Positions 50,064 to 60,044 of a DNA stretch of 64,000 nt are shown here, piece by piece; the stretch's first letter is position 1; every line of letters starts with the position of its first letter. This DNA comes from Streptomyces spinoverrucosus. Its GTDB lineage: Bacteria > Actinomycetota > Actinomycetes > Streptomycetales > Streptomycetaceae. A program made the position numbers and the translations under genes. The stretch lies in NCBI RefSeq assembly GCF_015712165.1, contig NZ_JADPZX010000001.1, positions 868,001 through 932,000 on the forward strand, written 5' to 3'. The notes under the pieces are model-generated. The model searched no databases. It saw only the letters and a list, made by a program, of their open reading frames with translations, and was not told the DNA's origin.

Positions 50064-50960
50064 TTACCGCAGCTCCGCGCGGAACGCCGCCGGCGTCATG
50101 TCCGTGTGCTGGTGGAAGAACTTGGAGAAGTTGGCCGCGTCCGGGAAACCGACCGCCGCGCCGACGCGGCCGATGGGCAGGTCGGTGTGGGCGAGGAGGC
50201 GTTTTGCCTCCAGGACGACGCGTTTGTCGATGAAGGCCTTGGGGGTGTCGCCGGTGGCGGCGCGTACCGCCCGGACGAGGGTGCGGCGGGAGTAGCCGAG
50301 GGCGTCGGCGTAGGCGCTGACGCTGTGGTTGGTGGCGAAGTCCCGCTCGACCGCGTCCCGGAACAGCGTGAAGGTCGTGTCCGTCTGCCGCCCGGCCGCT
50401 GCCGCCGAACTGGCCGCCAGGTGGGCCAGGCGGAGCAGGAACGCGCTGAGGGAGTGGCGCAGCACGGCGGTGTGCAGGCTCAGGGGGAGCGTCGCCGCGT
50501 CCTCGTACTCGCTTCGCAGATGGGTCAGCGAGGCGCGCAGGGCCGCGAGCTGGGCGGCGTCGGGATGGAGCAGGGACGGCAGGTCGTAGCGGTACAGGCC
50601 GGTGGCCTCGACGGTGGCCCGGGGGAGGAAGCCGGGCTGCATGATCAGGACGGTTCCGCGGTACTCGCTCGTGGCCGTGAAGCGGTGCACCTGTCCCGGG
50701 CGGATCCACAGCACGTCGCCGGCCCTCGCCTCGTACTCGGTGAAGTCGATCATGTGCCGTACGGGTCCGCCGCTGAAGACCATCACGAGATGGAAGTCGA
50801 TGCGGTGGAAGCGGTCCAGCGGAGCGTCGGAGTGCCACACGTGCTCCGGGTCCATCGGGCCGACCTGCATGCCGACGCCACAGACGCTGAGCTCGACCGG
50901 GAAGGCGAACGTCCGGATGCCGTCCCCCCTGCCACCACCTTGGATAGTTCTGTCCGCCAT
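50064..50960 (-). CDS. AraC-family transcriptional regulator
   Basis: 298 residues from the ATG at 50960, preceded by AGAAGGAC; a longer frame to 51020 is possible. The N-terminal cupin-like sensor domain (about 30-170) includes FHLVMVFSGGPVRHMIDFTEYEARAGDVLWIRPGQVHRF. The double HTH lies at the C-terminus (about 200-298: SVSAYADALGYSRRTLVRAVRAATGDTPKAFIDKRVVLEAKRLL and IGRVGAAVGFPDAANFSKFFHQHTDMTPAAFRAEL). It is divergent from the pentose-phosphate operon and may control it or a distant target. Confidence 0.93.
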   Translation of the reverse strand: MADRTIQGGGRGDGIRTFAFPVELSVCGVGMQVGPMDPEHVWHSDAPLDRFHRIDFHLVMVFSGGPVRHMIDFTEYEARAGDVLWIRPGQVHRFTATSEYRGTVLIMQPGFLPRATVEATGLYRYDLPSLLHPDAAQLAALRASLTHLRSEYEDAATLPLSLHTAVLRHSLSAFLLRLAHLAASSAAAAGRQTDTTFTLFRDAVERDFATNHSVSAYADALGYSRRTLVRAVRAATGDTPKAFIDKRVVLEAKRLLAHTDLPIGRVGAAVGFPDAANFSKFFHQHTDMTPAAFRAELR

Positions 50961-51038
50961 GTCCTTCTCGTGTCGCCGCGACGTGCGTGGGCGTGTCCCA
51001 CTTTCACCACAGGCTGGCACACCCCAACCTTCCGGCGA

Positions 51039-51073
51039 AAAAGTCAGACTTTTAAGGTCGAACGCGTCCGACC
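51039..51073. promoter_or_regulatory. Two inverted repeats between araC and tkt
   Basis: AAAAGTC-A-GACTTTT (51039-51053) has perfect 7-bp arms. GGTCG-A-ACGCGT-C-CGACC (51056-51073) is an 18-bp palindrome with one mismatched pair. Both lie 48-82 bp before the tkt start, in the gap shared with the AraC gene. A CCAGC/GCTGG hairpin (51072-51087) follows. Operator function is inferred. Confidence 0.45.
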
Positions 51074-51120
51074 AGCCAGAACGCTGGTTTCAATGACCTT
51101 TTGAAGAGGACTGCCTACAG

Positions 51121-53205
51121 ATGAGCACGCAGACACCCGACGGTGGCGGCAGTTTCGAGTGGACCGACCTCGACCGGCGTGCCGTCGACACCGTCCGCCT
51201 GCTGGCGGCCGATGCCGTACAGAAGGTCGGGAACGGCCACCCCGGCACCGCGATGAGCCTCGCCCCGGCGGCGTACACGATCTTTCAGAAGTTGATGCGA
51301 CACGACCCGGCCGACCCGGAGTGGACCGGCCGCGACCGCTTCGTCCTCTCCCCCGGCCACACCTCGCTCACCCTCTACACCCAGCTCTACCTCGCCGGGT
51401 ACGAGCTGGGCCTCGACGACCTGAAGGCCTTCCGCACGCACGGGTCGAAGACCCCGGGCCACCCCGAGTACGGGCACACCGCGGGCGTCGAGACCACGAC
51501 CGGACCGCTCGGGCAGGGCGTCGCCAACGCCGTCGGCATGGCGATGGCCGCCCGTTACGAGCGCGGCCTGTTCGACCCGGACGCCCCCGAGGGCACCTCG
51601 CCGTTCGACCACACCATCTGGGCGATCGTCTCCGACGGCGACCTTCAGGAGGGCGTCTCCGCCGAGGCCTCGTCCCTGGCGGGCCATCAGAGGCTCGGCA
51701 ACCTCGTCTTCCTCTACGACGACAACCACATCTCCATCGAGGGCGACACCGCGACCGCGTTCTCCGAGGACGTGCTGAAGCGGTACGAGGCCTACGGCTG
51801 GCACACCCAGCGGATCGAGCCCGCCGAGAACGGCGACATCGACGTCCACGCGCTGTACGCGGCGCTGAAGGCGGCGCGGGCCGAGACCCAGCGGCCCTCC
51901 ATCGTCGCGATGCGCACGATCATCGCCTGGCCCGCGCCGAACGCCCGCAACACCGATGCCTCGCACGGCTCGGCGCTGGGCGAGGACGAGGTCGCGGCCA
52001 CCAAGCGGGTGCTGGGCTTCGACCCGGAGCGCACCTTCGAGGTCGCCGACGAGGTGCTCGCCCACACCCGCCGGGCCCTCGACCGGGGCGCCGAGGCGCA
52101 CGCCGCCTGGGACAAGCGGATCGCCGCCTGGCGGAACGCCGATCCCGAGCGGGCCGCCGCGTTCGACCGCGTCAGCAAGGGTGAGCTGCCCACCGGCTGG
52201 GAGGAGAGGATCCCGGTCTTCGAGGCCGGCAAGGCGGTCGCCACGCGTGCCGCGTCCGGCAAGGTGCTCCAGGCGCTCGGCCCGGTGATCCCCGAGCTGT
52301 GGGGCGGCTCCGCGGACCTGGCCGGCTCGAACAACACCACCATCGACAAGACCTCGTCCTTCCTGCCCGAGGGCAATCCGCTGCCGGAGGCCGACCCGTA
52401 CGGCCGTACGATCCACTTCGGCATCCGCGAGTTCTCGATGGCCGCCGAGCTGAACGGCATCGCCCTGCACGGCAACACGCGCGTCTACGGCGGCACGTTC
52501 CTGGTGTTCTCCGACTACATGCGCAACGCCGTGCGCATGTCCGCGCTGATGCAGCTGCCGGTGACGTACGTGTGGACGCACGACTCCATCGGCCTCGGCG
52601 AGGACGGGCCGACCCACCAGCCCGTCGAGCACCTCGCCGCCCTGCGGGCCATACCGGGGCTGAACGTCGTCCGGCCTGCCGACGCCAACGAGACCGCGAT
52701 CGCCTGGGCCGAGATCCTCCGCCGGCACACCACGAACCCGGCCCCGCACGGCCTCGCCCTCACCCGGCAGGGCGTACCGACGTACGAGCCGAACGAGGAC
52801 GCGGCGCGCGGCGGTTACGTCATGTTCGAGGCCGAGGGCGGCACGCCCCAGGTCGTCCTCATCGCCACCGGCTCCGAGGTGCGGCTGGCCGTGGAGGCGC
52901 GCGAACGGCTCCAGGAGGCCGGTGTGCCGACCCGGGTGGTGTCGATGCCGTCCGTGGAGTGGTTCGAGGAGCAGCCCCGCGAGTACCGGGAGCGGGTGCT
53001 TCCGCCGTCCGTGAAGGCGCGTGTCGCTGTCGAGGCGGGGGTGGGCCTGACGTGGTACCGCTTCGTAGGTGACGCAGGACGCATCGTCTCCCTCGAACAC
53101 TTCGGGGCCTCCGCCGACGCGAAGACCCTGTTCGCAGAGTTCGGCTTCACCGCCGAGAACGTCGTCGCAGCCGCCAAGGAATCGCTGGCTGCCGCGCGTG
53201 GTTGA
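51121..53205 (+). CDS. tkt: Transketolase
   Basis: 694 residues. Thiamine-diphosphate features: [32 protein letters not shown], the GDG-N motif as [13 protein letters not shown]...[10 protein letters not shown], the pyrimidine-binding [20 protein letters not shown] and the sugar-binding [21 protein letters not shown]. It transfers two-carbon ketol units between pentose phosphates and glycolytic intermediates. First gene of a seven-gene operon; the next gene is 19 bp downstream. Probably one of two transketolases in the genome. Confidence 0.97.
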   Translation: MSTQTPDGGGSFEWTDLDRRAVDTVRLLAADAVQKVGNGHPGTAMSLAPAAYTIFQKLMRHDPADPEWTGRDRFVLSPGHTSLTLYTQLYLAGYELGLDDLKAFRTHGSKTPGHPEYGHTAGVETTTGPLGQGVANAVGMAMAARYERGLFDPDAPEGTSPFDHTIWAIVSDGDLQEGVSAEASSLAGHQRLGNLVFLYDDNHISIEGDTATAFSEDVLKRYEAYGWHTQRIEPAENGDIDVHALYAALKAARAETQRPSIVAMRTIIAWPAPNARNTDASHGSALGEDEVAATKRVLGFDPERTFEVADEVLAHTRRALDRGAEAHAAWDKRIAAWRNADPERAAAFDRVSKGELPTGWEERIPVFEAGKAVATRAASGKVLQALGPVIPELWGGSADLAGSNNTTIDKTSSFLPEGNPLPEADPYGRTIHFGIREFSMAAELNGIALHGNTRVYGGTFLVFSDYMRNAVRMSALMQLPVTYVWTHDSIGLGEDGPTHQPVEHLAALRAIPGLNVVRPADANETAIAWAEILRRHTTNPAPHGLALTRQGVPTYEPNEDAARGGYVMFEAEGGTPQVVLIATGSEVRLAVEARERLQEAGVPTRVVSMPSVEWFEEQPREYRERVLPPSVKARVAVEAGVGLTWYRFVGDAGRIVSLEHFGASADAKTLFAEFGFTAENVVAAAKESLAAARG

Positions 53206-53224
53206 TCCGATCGCCAGAAAGAAG

Positions 53225-54370
53225 ATGATCACTGTGACCGAAGCATCCGCCACCGCGGGAGCACTCAAGCGCCTGTCCGACGAGGGCGTGTCGATCTGGC
53301 TGGACGACCTGTCACGCGACCGGATCACGTCCGGCAACCTCGCCGAACTCGTCCGGACCAGGCATGTCGTCGGCGTCACCACCAACCCGTCCATCTTCCA
53401 GGCCGCCATCGGCTCCGGCGAGGGGTACGAGGAGCAGCTCGCCGACCTCGCCGTACGGGGCGTCACGGTCGACGAGGCCGTGCGCATGATGACCACCGCC
53501 GACGTCCGGGCCGCCGCGGACATCCTGCGGCCGGTGTACGACGCCACGGGCGGCCGGGACGGCCGGGTCTCCATCGAGGTCGACCCGCGTCTCGCCCACC
53601 GAACGGCGGCCACGGTCGCCGAGGCCCGGCAGCTCGCCTGGCTCGTCGACCGGCCCAACGTGATGATCAAGATTCCGGCGACGAAGGCGGGCCTGCCGGC
53701 GATCACCGAGGTGATCGGCGCCGGTATCAGCGTCAACGTCACGCTGATCTTCTCGCTGGAGCGCTACCGGGAGGTCATGGACGCCTACCAGGCGGGCCTG
53801 GAGCAGGCGCGGGCGGCGGGCATCGACCTGGCCGGCATCCACTCCGTGGCGTCCTTCTTCGTCTCCCGCGTCGACTCCGAGATCGACAAGCGGCTGACGG
53901 TGCTGGGCACGAAGGAGGCGCTGGCGCTGAAGGGCCGGGCGGCGCTCGCCAACGCTCGGCTGGCCTACGCGGCGTACGAGGAGGTGTTCTCCAGTGACCG
54001 GTGGACCGTCCTGGCCGGGTCGCGGGCGAACAAGCAGCGCCCGCTGTGGGCGTCGACCGGCGTGAAGGACCCGGCGTACAAGGACACCCTGTATGTGGAG
54101 GACCTGGTCGCCCCCGGCACGGTCAACACGATGCCGGAGGCCACGCTGAACGCCACCGCCGACCACGGGAACATCCACGGCGACACGGTGAGCGGCGGCT
54201 ACGCGCAGGCGCGGGCCGATCTGGCCGCCGTGGAGCGGCTGGGGATCTCGTACGACGAGGTGGTGCGGCAGCTGGAGGACGAGGGCGTCGCGAAGTTCGA
54301 GGTGGCGTGGCAGGAACTGCTGGATGCCGTGACGAAGTCGCTGACCGGCAAGGGAGTTGACGGGGAATGA
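53225..54370 (+). CDS. tal: Transaldolase
   Basis: 381 residues from the ATG at 53225; a GTG at 53234 is an alternative. TIM barrel of the actinobacterial long transaldolase type, with [13 protein letters not shown] near the start, the Schiff-base lysine in [12 protein letters not shown] and [12 protein letters not shown]. It exchanges dihydroxyacetone units between sedoheptulose 7-phosphate and glyceraldehyde 3-phosphate. Overlaps zwf by 4 bp. Confidence 0.97.
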   Translation: MITVTEASATAGALKRLSDEGVSIWLDDLSRDRITSGNLAELVRTRHVVGVTTNPSIFQAAIGSGEGYEEQLADLAVRGVTVDEAVRMMTTADVRAAADILRPVYDATGGRDGRVSIEVDPRLAHRTAATVAEARQLAWLVDRPNVMIKIPATKAGLPAITEVIGAGISVNVTLIFSLERYREVMDAYQAGLEQARAAGIDLAGIHSVASFFVSRVDSEIDKRLTVLGTKEALALKGRAALANARLAYAAYEEVFSSDRWTVLAGSRANKQRPLWASTGVKDPAYKDTLYVEDLVAPGTVNTMPEATLNATADHGNIHGDTVSGGYAQARADLAAVERLGISYDEVVRQLEDEGVAKFEVAWQELLDAVTKSLTGKGVDGE

Positions 54371-55950
54371 GCACGGAAGAGACCACACGGGAGCGGGCCA
54401 CCGAGGAGGCGTCGGCCGCCCCCTCCCCCGACTGGACCAACCCGCTGCGTGACGTCCGGGACCGCCGCCTGCCCCGGGTCGCCGGCCCGTCCGGGCTGGT
54501 CATCTTCGGCGTCACCGGCGACCTGTCCCGCAAGAAGCTGATGCCGGCCGTCTACGACCTGGCCAACCGGGGCCTGCTGCCGCCGGGCTTCTCGCTGGTC
54601 GGGTTCGCCCGCCGGGACTGGGCGGACCAGGACTTCGCGCAGGTCGTGCGGGACGCGGTGCGCGAGCACGCGCGGACGCCGTTCCGTGAGGAGGTCTGGC
54701 AGCAGCTCGCCGAGGGCATGCGGTTCATCCCCGGCGACTTCGACGACGACGAGGCGTTCAAGCAGCTGCGCACCGCCGTCGACGACCTGGACGCCTCCCG
54801 GGGCACCAGCGGCAACTACGCCTTCTACCTCTCGGTGCCGCCGAAGTTCTTCCCGAAGGTCGTCCAGCAGCTGAAGAAGCACGGGCTGACCGACGCGCCG
54901 GAGGGCTCCTGGCGGCGCGCCGTGATCGAGAAGCCGTTCGGCCACGACCTGAGGTCGGCCCAGGAGCTCAACGCGATCGTGCACGACGTGTTCGACCCGG
55001 AGCAGGTGTTCCGGATCGACCACTACCTCGGCAAGGAGACCGTCCAGAACATCCTGGCGCTCCGCTTCGCCAACCAGATGTTCGAACCGATCTGGAACCG
55101 GTCCTACGTCGACCATGTGCAGATCACCATGGCCGAGGACATCGGCATCGGCGGCCGGGCGGGTTACTACGACGGGATCGGCTCGGCCCGTGACGTCATC
55201 CAGAACCACCTCCTGCAGCTGATGGCGCTCACCGCGATGGAGGAACCCGCCTCCTTCGACGCGTCCTCGCTGCTGATGGAGAAGCTGAAGGTGCTGAAGG
55301 CGGTGCAGCTGCCCGACGACCTCGGCCGGCACACCGTGCGCGCCCAGTACACGGCCGCCTGGCAGGGCGGCGAGAAGGTGCGCGGCTATCTGGAGGAGGA
55401 CGGCATCGACCCGGCGTCCACCACCGACACCTACGCGGCGATCAAGCTGAACGTCGACAACCGCCGCTGGGCGGGCGTCCCCTTCTACCTGCGCACCGGC
55501 AAGCGGCTGGGCCGCCGGGTCACGGAGATCGCGGTGGTCTTCCAGCGGGCGCCGCACTCCCCCTTCGACTCCACGGCCACCGAGGAGCTCGGCAAGAACG
55601 CGATCGTGATCCGCGTCCAGCCGGACGAGGGCATGACGGTCCGCTTCGGTTCGAAGGTGCCGGGCACGTCGATGGAGATCCGGGACGTGACGATGGACTT
55701 CGCGTACGGCGAGTCCTTCACGGAGTCCAGCCCGGAGGCGTACGAGCGGCTCATCCTGGACGTCCTCCTGGGTGACGCCAATTTGTTCCCCCGTCACCAG
55801 GAAGTGGAAGAGTCCTGGAAGATCCTCGACCCGATCGAGGAGTACTGGGCCGCAGACGGCAGGCCCGCGCGGTACGTCGCGGGCAGCTGGGGTCCGGCGG
55901 AAGCCGACGAGATGCTCGCACGAGACGGACGGAGCTGGCGCAGGCCATGA
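54367..55950 (+). CDS. zwf: Glucose-6-phosphate 1-dehydrogenase
   Basis: 527 residues. NADP-binding [21 protein letters not shown] and the active-site signature [21 protein letters not shown] are intact, as is the IEKPFGHDL block. It oxidises glucose 6-phosphate to 6-phosphogluconolactone, giving NADPH, the first oxidative pentose-phosphate step. Overlaps tal and opcA by 4 bp each; OpcA is its assembly or activity partner. Probably the second zwf of the genome. Confidence 0.97.
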   Translation: MSTEETTRERATEEASAAPSPDWTNPLRDVRDRRLPRVAGPSGLVIFGVTGDLSRKKLMPAVYDLANRGLLPPGFSLVGFARRDWADQDFAQVVRDAVREHARTPFREEVWQQLAEGMRFIPGDFDDDEAFKQLRTAVDDLDASRGTSGNYAFYLSVPPKFFPKVVQQLKKHGLTDAPEGSWRRAVIEKPFGHDLRSAQELNAIVHDVFDPEQVFRIDHYLGKETVQNILALRFANQMFEPIWNRSYVDHVQITMAEDIGIGGRAGYYDGIGSARDVIQNHLLQLMALTAMEEPASFDASSLLMEKLKVLKAVQLPDDLGRHTVRAQYTAAWQGGEKVRGYLEEDGIDPASTTDTYAAIKLNVDNRRWAGVPFYLRTGKRLGRRVTEIAVVFQRAPHSPFDSTATEELGKNAIVIRVQPDEGMTVRFGSKVPGTSMEIRDVTMDFAYGESFTESSPEAYERLILDVLLGDANLFPRHQEVEESWKILDPIEEYWAADGRPARYVAGSWGPAEADEMLARDGRSWRRP

Positions 55951-56882
55951 AGATCGACCTGACCGACACCACGGCAAGCAAGATCAACAAGGCGTTGGTG
56001 CAGGGTCGCCGCGCCATCGGCACGCCCGCCGTGGGCATGGTCCTGACGATGGTCATCGTCACGGACGAGGAGAACGCCTACGACTCGATCAAGGCGGCCG
56101 AGGAGGCCTCGCACGAGCACCCCTCGCGCACCCTGGTCGTCATCAAGCGGCACGCCCGCACCCCGCGCGACCGCCAGCAGTCCCGCCTGGACGCCGAGGT
56201 CCGGGTGGGCGCCGACGCCGGCACCGGCGAGACGGTCGTGCTGCGCACCTACGGCGAGGTGTCCGACCACGCCGACTCCGTGGTGCTGCCGCTGCTGCTG
56301 CCGGACGCGCCGGTCGTCGTGTGGTGGCCGGTGGACGCGCCCGACGTGCCCGCCAAGGACCCGCTGGGGGCGCTCGCCCAGCGCCGGATCACCGACATGT
56401 ACGCCGTCGAGGCGCCGCTGACCGCGCTTCAGGCCCGCGCCCGGTCCTACGCGCCCGGCGACACCGACCTCGCCTGGACGCGTCTGACGCCCTGGCGCTC
56501 GATGCTGGCGGCGGCCCTGGACCAGGCCAGGCTGCGGATCACCTCGGCGGCCGTGGAGAGCGAGGCCGAGAACCCCAGCGCCGAGCTGCTGGCCCGCTGG
56601 CTGGAGGCCCGGCTGCACGTCGCGGTCGACCGGGTGGAGACCGCGGGCCCGGTCGTGACCGGCGTCCGGCTGGGCACGGAGAACGGCGAGATCGTCATCG
56701 ACCGGCCCGAGGGCCCGCTGGCCACGCTGTCCCTGCCGGGCCAGCCGCCGCGCACCCTCGCGCTGAAGGTGCGCCCCACCTCCGAACTCATCGCCGAGGA
56801 GCTCAGGCGCCTCGACGCGGACGAGATGTACGCCGTCGCCCTGCGGGGCGAGGGCAACGAGGAGACCCCCGCTCATGTCTGA
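55947..56882 (+). CDS. opcA: Glucose-6-phosphate dehydrogenase assembly protein OpcA
   Basis: 311 residues. The family's N-terminal [31 protein letters not shown] and central [19 protein letters not shown] blocks are present. OpcA promotes oligomerisation or redox control of G6PDH in cyanobacteria and actinobacteria. It is always beside zwf, as here; it overlaps zwf by 4 bp and pgi by 8 bp. Confidence 0.95.
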   Translation: MKIDLTDTTASKINKALVQGRRAIGTPAVGMVLTMVIVTDEENAYDSIKAAEEASHEHPSRTLVVIKRHARTPRDRQQSRLDAEVRVGADAGTGETVVLRTYGEVSDHADSVVLPLLLPDAPVVVWWPVDAPDVPAKDPLGALAQRRITDMYAVEAPLTALQARARSYAPGDTDLAWTRLTPWRSMLAAALDQARLRITSAAVESEAENPSAELLARWLEARLHVAVDRVETAGPVVTGVRLGTENGEIVIDRPEGPLATLSLPGQPPRTLALKVRPTSELIAEELRRLDADEMYAVALRGEGNEETPAHV

Positions 56883-58515
56883 CATCCCTCTGCTCACGCG
56901 GCGGCCCGAGTGGACCGCGCTGGAGGATCACCGCGCCCAGTGGAAGGCGCATCTGCGTGAGCTGTTCGCGGCGGACCCGGCCCGCGCGGAGCGGTACGTC
57001 GTCACCGTCGGCGATCTGCGTATCGACTACTCCAAGCATCTGGTCACCGACGAGACCCTGGCCATGCTGCAGGAACTGGCCACCGCCACCGACGTGTTCG
57101 GGCTGCGCGACGCCATGTTCCGCGGCGAGCGCGTCAACCTCACCGAGGACCGCGCCGTCCTGCACACCGCGCTGCGCGCGCCCCGGGACGCGGTGATCGA
57201 GGTCGACGGCGAGAACGTCGTACCCAAGGTGCACGCCGTCCTCGAAAAGATGAGCGCCTTCGCCGACCGCGTCCGCTCCGGCGAGTGGACCGGCCACACC
57301 GGCAAGCGGATCCGCAACGTCGTCAACATCGGCATCGGCGGCTCGGACCTCGGTCCGGCGATGGCGTACGAGGCGCTGGCGCCCTACACCGCACGGGACC
57401 TGACGGTCCGTTTCGTGTCCAACGTGGACGGCGCCGACCTCCACGAGGCGACGCGCGACCTCGACCCGGCGGAGACCCTGTTCATCGTCGCGTCCAAGAC
57501 GTTCACGACGATCGAGACGATCACCAACGCCACCTCGGCGCGGTCCTGGCTGCTGAACGGCCTCGGCGGGGAGGACAAGGCGGTCGCCAAGCACTTCGTC
57601 GCGCTGTCCACCAACGCCGGGAAGGTCGCCGAGTTCGGCATCGACCCGGAGAACATGTTCGAGTTCTGGGACTGGGTGGGCGGCCGCTACTCGATGGACT
57701 CGGCGATCGGCCTGTCCCTGATGATCGCGATCGGCCCGGCGAACTTCCGGGAGCTGCTGGACGGCTTCCGGATCGTCGACGAGCACTTCCGCACCGCCCC
57801 CGCCGAGTCCAACGCCCCTCTCGTCCTCGGCCTTCTGGGCATCTGGTACGGCGACTTCTTCGACGCCCAGTCGCACGCGGTGCTGCCGTACAGCCACTAC
57901 CTGTCGAAGTTCACCGCGTACCTCCAGCAGCTGGACATGGAGTCCAACGGCAAGTCGGTGGACCGCGCGGGCCGGCCGGTGGAGTGGCAGACCGGGCCGG
58001 TGGTGTGGGGCACGCCCGGCACCAACGGGCAGCACGCCTACTACCAGCTGATCCACCAGGGCACCAAGCTGATCCCGGCCGACCTGATCGGCTTCGCCCG
58101 CCCCGTCGACGAGCTGGACGACCGGCTCAAGGCGCAGCACGACCTGCTGATGGCCAACCTGTTCGCGCAGGGCCAGGCGCTCGCCTTCGGCAGGACGGCC
58201 GACGAGGTGCGCGCGGAGGGCGTCGCCGAGGAGCAGGTGCCGCACCGCACGTTCCGCGGCAACCACCCGACGACCACGATCCTCGCCCGCGAGCTGACCC
58301 CGTCGGTGCTCGGCCAGCTGATCGCCCTCTACGAGCACAAGGTCTTCGTCCAGGGCGCCGTGTGGAACATCGACTCCTTCGACCAGTGGGGCGTGGAACT
58401 CGGCAAGGTCCTCGCCAAGCGCATCGAACCCGCCCTGACCGAGGGCGCCGAGGTCCCCGGTCTCGACCCCTCCACGGCCGCGCTGGTGGCCGCCTACCGC
58501 GAACTGAGGAAGTGA
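56875..58515 (+). CDS. pgi: Glucose-6-phosphate isomerase
   Basis: 546 residues, normal PGI length. Sugar-phosphate isomerase motifs: [86 protein letters not shown] and the C-terminal [18 protein letters not shown]. It interconverts glucose 6-phosphate and fructose 6-phosphate. Its place inside a pentose-phosphate operon allows fructose 6-phosphate from tkt/tal to be recycled to zwf. Confidence 0.97.
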   Translation: MSDIPLLTRRPEWTALEDHRAQWKAHLRELFAADPARAERYVVTVGDLRIDYSKHLVTDETLAMLQELATATDVFGLRDAMFRGERVNLTEDRAVLHTALRAPRDAVIEVDGENVVPKVHAVLEKMSAFADRVRSGEWTGHTGKRIRNVVNIGIGGSDLGPAMAYEALAPYTARDLTVRFVSNVDGADLHEATRDLDPAETLFIVASKTFTTIETITNATSARSWLLNGLGGEDKAVAKHFVALSTNAGKVAEFGIDPENMFEFWDWVGGRYSMDSAIGLSLMIAIGPANFRELLDGFRIVDEHFRTAPAESNAPLVLGLLGIWYGDFFDAQSHAVLPYSHYLSKFTAYLQQLDMESNGKSVDRAGRPVEWQTGPVVWGTPGTNGQHAYYQLIHQGTKLIPADLIGFARPVDELDDRLKAQHDLLMANLFAQGQALAFGRTADEVRAEGVAEEQVPHRTFRGNHPTTTILARELTPSVLGQLIALYEHKVFVQGAVWNIDSFDQWGVELGKVLAKRIEPALTEGAEVPGLDPSTAALVAAYRELRK

Positions 58516-58521
58516 GCTGAC

Positions 58522-59403
58522 ATGCAGATCGGTCTTGTTGGTCTCGGCAAGATGGGCGGCAACATGCGCGAGCGCCTGCGCAACGCCGGCCACGAGGTCG
58601 TCGGGTACGACACCAATCCCGAACTCTCCGATGTGAAGAACCTGGTCGAGCTCGCCGACCGGCTCGCCGCGCCGCGCGTGGTGTGGGTCATGGTCCCGGC
58701 AGGCGCCGTCACCCAGAGCGTCATCGACCAGCTGGCGAGCGTGCTCAAGCCGGGCGACACCGTCATCGACGGCGGCAACTCCCGCTGGACGGACGACGAG
58801 CAGCACGCCGAGGAACTCGGCAAGCACGGCATCCGGTTCGTCGACGCGGGCGTCTCGGGCGGCGTGTGGGGCCTGGAGAACGGCTACGCGCTGATGGTCG
58901 GCGGCGAGAAGGAGCACGTCGATCCCCTGAAGCCGATCTTCGACGCCCTCAAGCCGGAGGGCCCCTACGGCTACGTCCACGCGGGCAAGGTGGGTGCCGG
59001 GCACTTCGCGAAGATGGTCCACAACGGCATCGAGTACGCCATGATGCAGGCCTACGCCGAGGGCTGGGAGCTGCTGGAGAAGGTCGACTCGGTGGACAAC
59101 GTCCGCGAGGTCTTCCGCTCCTGGCAGGAGGGCACCGTCATCCGCTCCTGGCTGCTGGACCTCGCGGTCCACGCCCTCGACGCGGACGAGCACCTGCACA
59201 AGCTGCGCGGGTACGCGGAGGACTCCGGTGAGGGCCGCTGGACGGTGGAGGCGGCGATCGACAACGCCGTGCCGCTGCCCGCGATCACGGCCTCGCTCTT
59301 CGCGCGGTTCGCCTCCCGGCAGGACGACTCGCCGCAGATGAAGATGGTCGCCGCGCTGCGCAACCAGTTCGGCGGGCACGCCGTCGAGTCGGCGGACAAG
59401 TAG
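58522..59403 (+). CDS. gnd: 6-phosphogluconate dehydrogenase, short form
   Basis: 293 residues, the short type rather than the 470-residue NADP enzyme. Rossmann motif GLVGLGKMGGNM, then VVGYDTNP, where the aspartate after beta-2 predicts NAD preference. Other blocks: VDAGVSGGVWGLENGYALMVGG, GAGHFAKMVHNGIEYAMMQAYAEG (catalytic Lys and Asn). It oxidatively decarboxylates 6-phosphogluconate to ribulose 5-phosphate. Six bases after pgi; seven before the histidine phosphatase gene. Confidence 0.95.
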   Translation: MQIGLVGLGKMGGNMRERLRNAGHEVVGYDTNPELSDVKNLVELADRLAAPRVVWVMVPAGAVTQSVIDQLASVLKPGDTVIDGGNSRWTDDEQHAEELGKHGIRFVDAGVSGGVWGLENGYALMVGGEKEHVDPLKPIFDALKPEGPYGYVHAGKVGAGHFAKMVHNGIEYAMMQAYAEGWELLEKVDSVDNVREVFRSWQEGTVIRSWLLDLAVHALDADEHLHKLRGYAEDSGEGRWTVEAAIDNAVPLPAITASLFARFASRQDDSPQMKMVAALRNQFGGHAVESADK

Positions 59404-59410
59404 GCGGGCC

Positions 59411-60010
59411 GTGGGTGATCTGCTGCTGCTCCGGCACGGTGAGACGGAGTGGAGCGTCACGGGACAGCACACCAGCTTCACCGACCTGCCCCTGACCGGG
59501 CACGGTGAGGAACAGGCCAAGTCCCTCGCTCCGCTCCTGACCGGCCGGACCTTCGCTCTCGCGCTGACCAGCCCGCTGGGACGTGCGATCCGCACCGCCG
59601 AACTGGCGGGCCTGACCGGGGTCATACCCGACCCCGACCTCCATGAATGGAATTACGGTGGCTACGAGGGGGTCACCACTCGCGAGATCCACCGCACCCG
59701 TCCCGACTGGAACCTGTGGACGGACGGGGTGCCGCCGGGCGCGGAGGGGCATCCGGGCGAGTCACCGGCCGAGGTCGGCGCCCGCGCCGACCGGGTCCTC
59801 GCCCGGGTCGGGGACGCGCTCGCCGACGGGGATGTGATCCTGGTGGCGCACGCCCACTTCCTGCGCGTCCTGACGGCCCGTCGGCTCGGGCTGGCACCCG
59901 CCGACGGGCGGTTGTTCCAGCTGGCGACGGGCACGGTGAGCCGGTTGTCGACGGAGCACGGCCGGCCGGTCGTCGCGGAGTGGAACGTACGGCCGCTGAC
60001 GCTGAGTTGA
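59411..60010 (+). CDS. Histidine phosphatase (phosphoglycerate mutase-like)
   Basis: 199 residues from the GTG at 59411. The phosphohistidine motif LLLRHGETEWS begins the protein; the second catalytic part is LVAHAHFLRVLTARRLG. Small acidic proteins of this family are phosphatases, not mutases, acting on sugar phosphates, nucleotides or phosphoproteins. Seven bases after gnd, so it probably acts on a pentose-phosphate intermediate. No 6-phosphogluconolactonase gene accompanies the operon. Confidence 0.93.
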   Translation: MGDLLLLRHGETEWSVTGQHTSFTDLPLTGHGEEQAKSLAPLLTGRTFALALTSPLGRAIRTAELAGLTGVIPDPDLHEWNYGGYEGVTTREIHRTRPDWNLWTDGVPPGAEGHPGESPAEVGARADRVLARVGDALADGDVILVAHAHFLRVLTARRLGLAPADGRLFQLATGTVSRLSTEHGRPVVAEWNVRPLTLS

Positions 60011-60044
60011 CACCTGTGGTTCGGCCGGGTCAGAGTCGCCCGCG

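Noticed and set aside
56803..59625. A 940-codon minus-strand frame over pgi and gnd
   Set aside because: Antisense shadow; both plus-strand genes are unmistakable and tightly packed.
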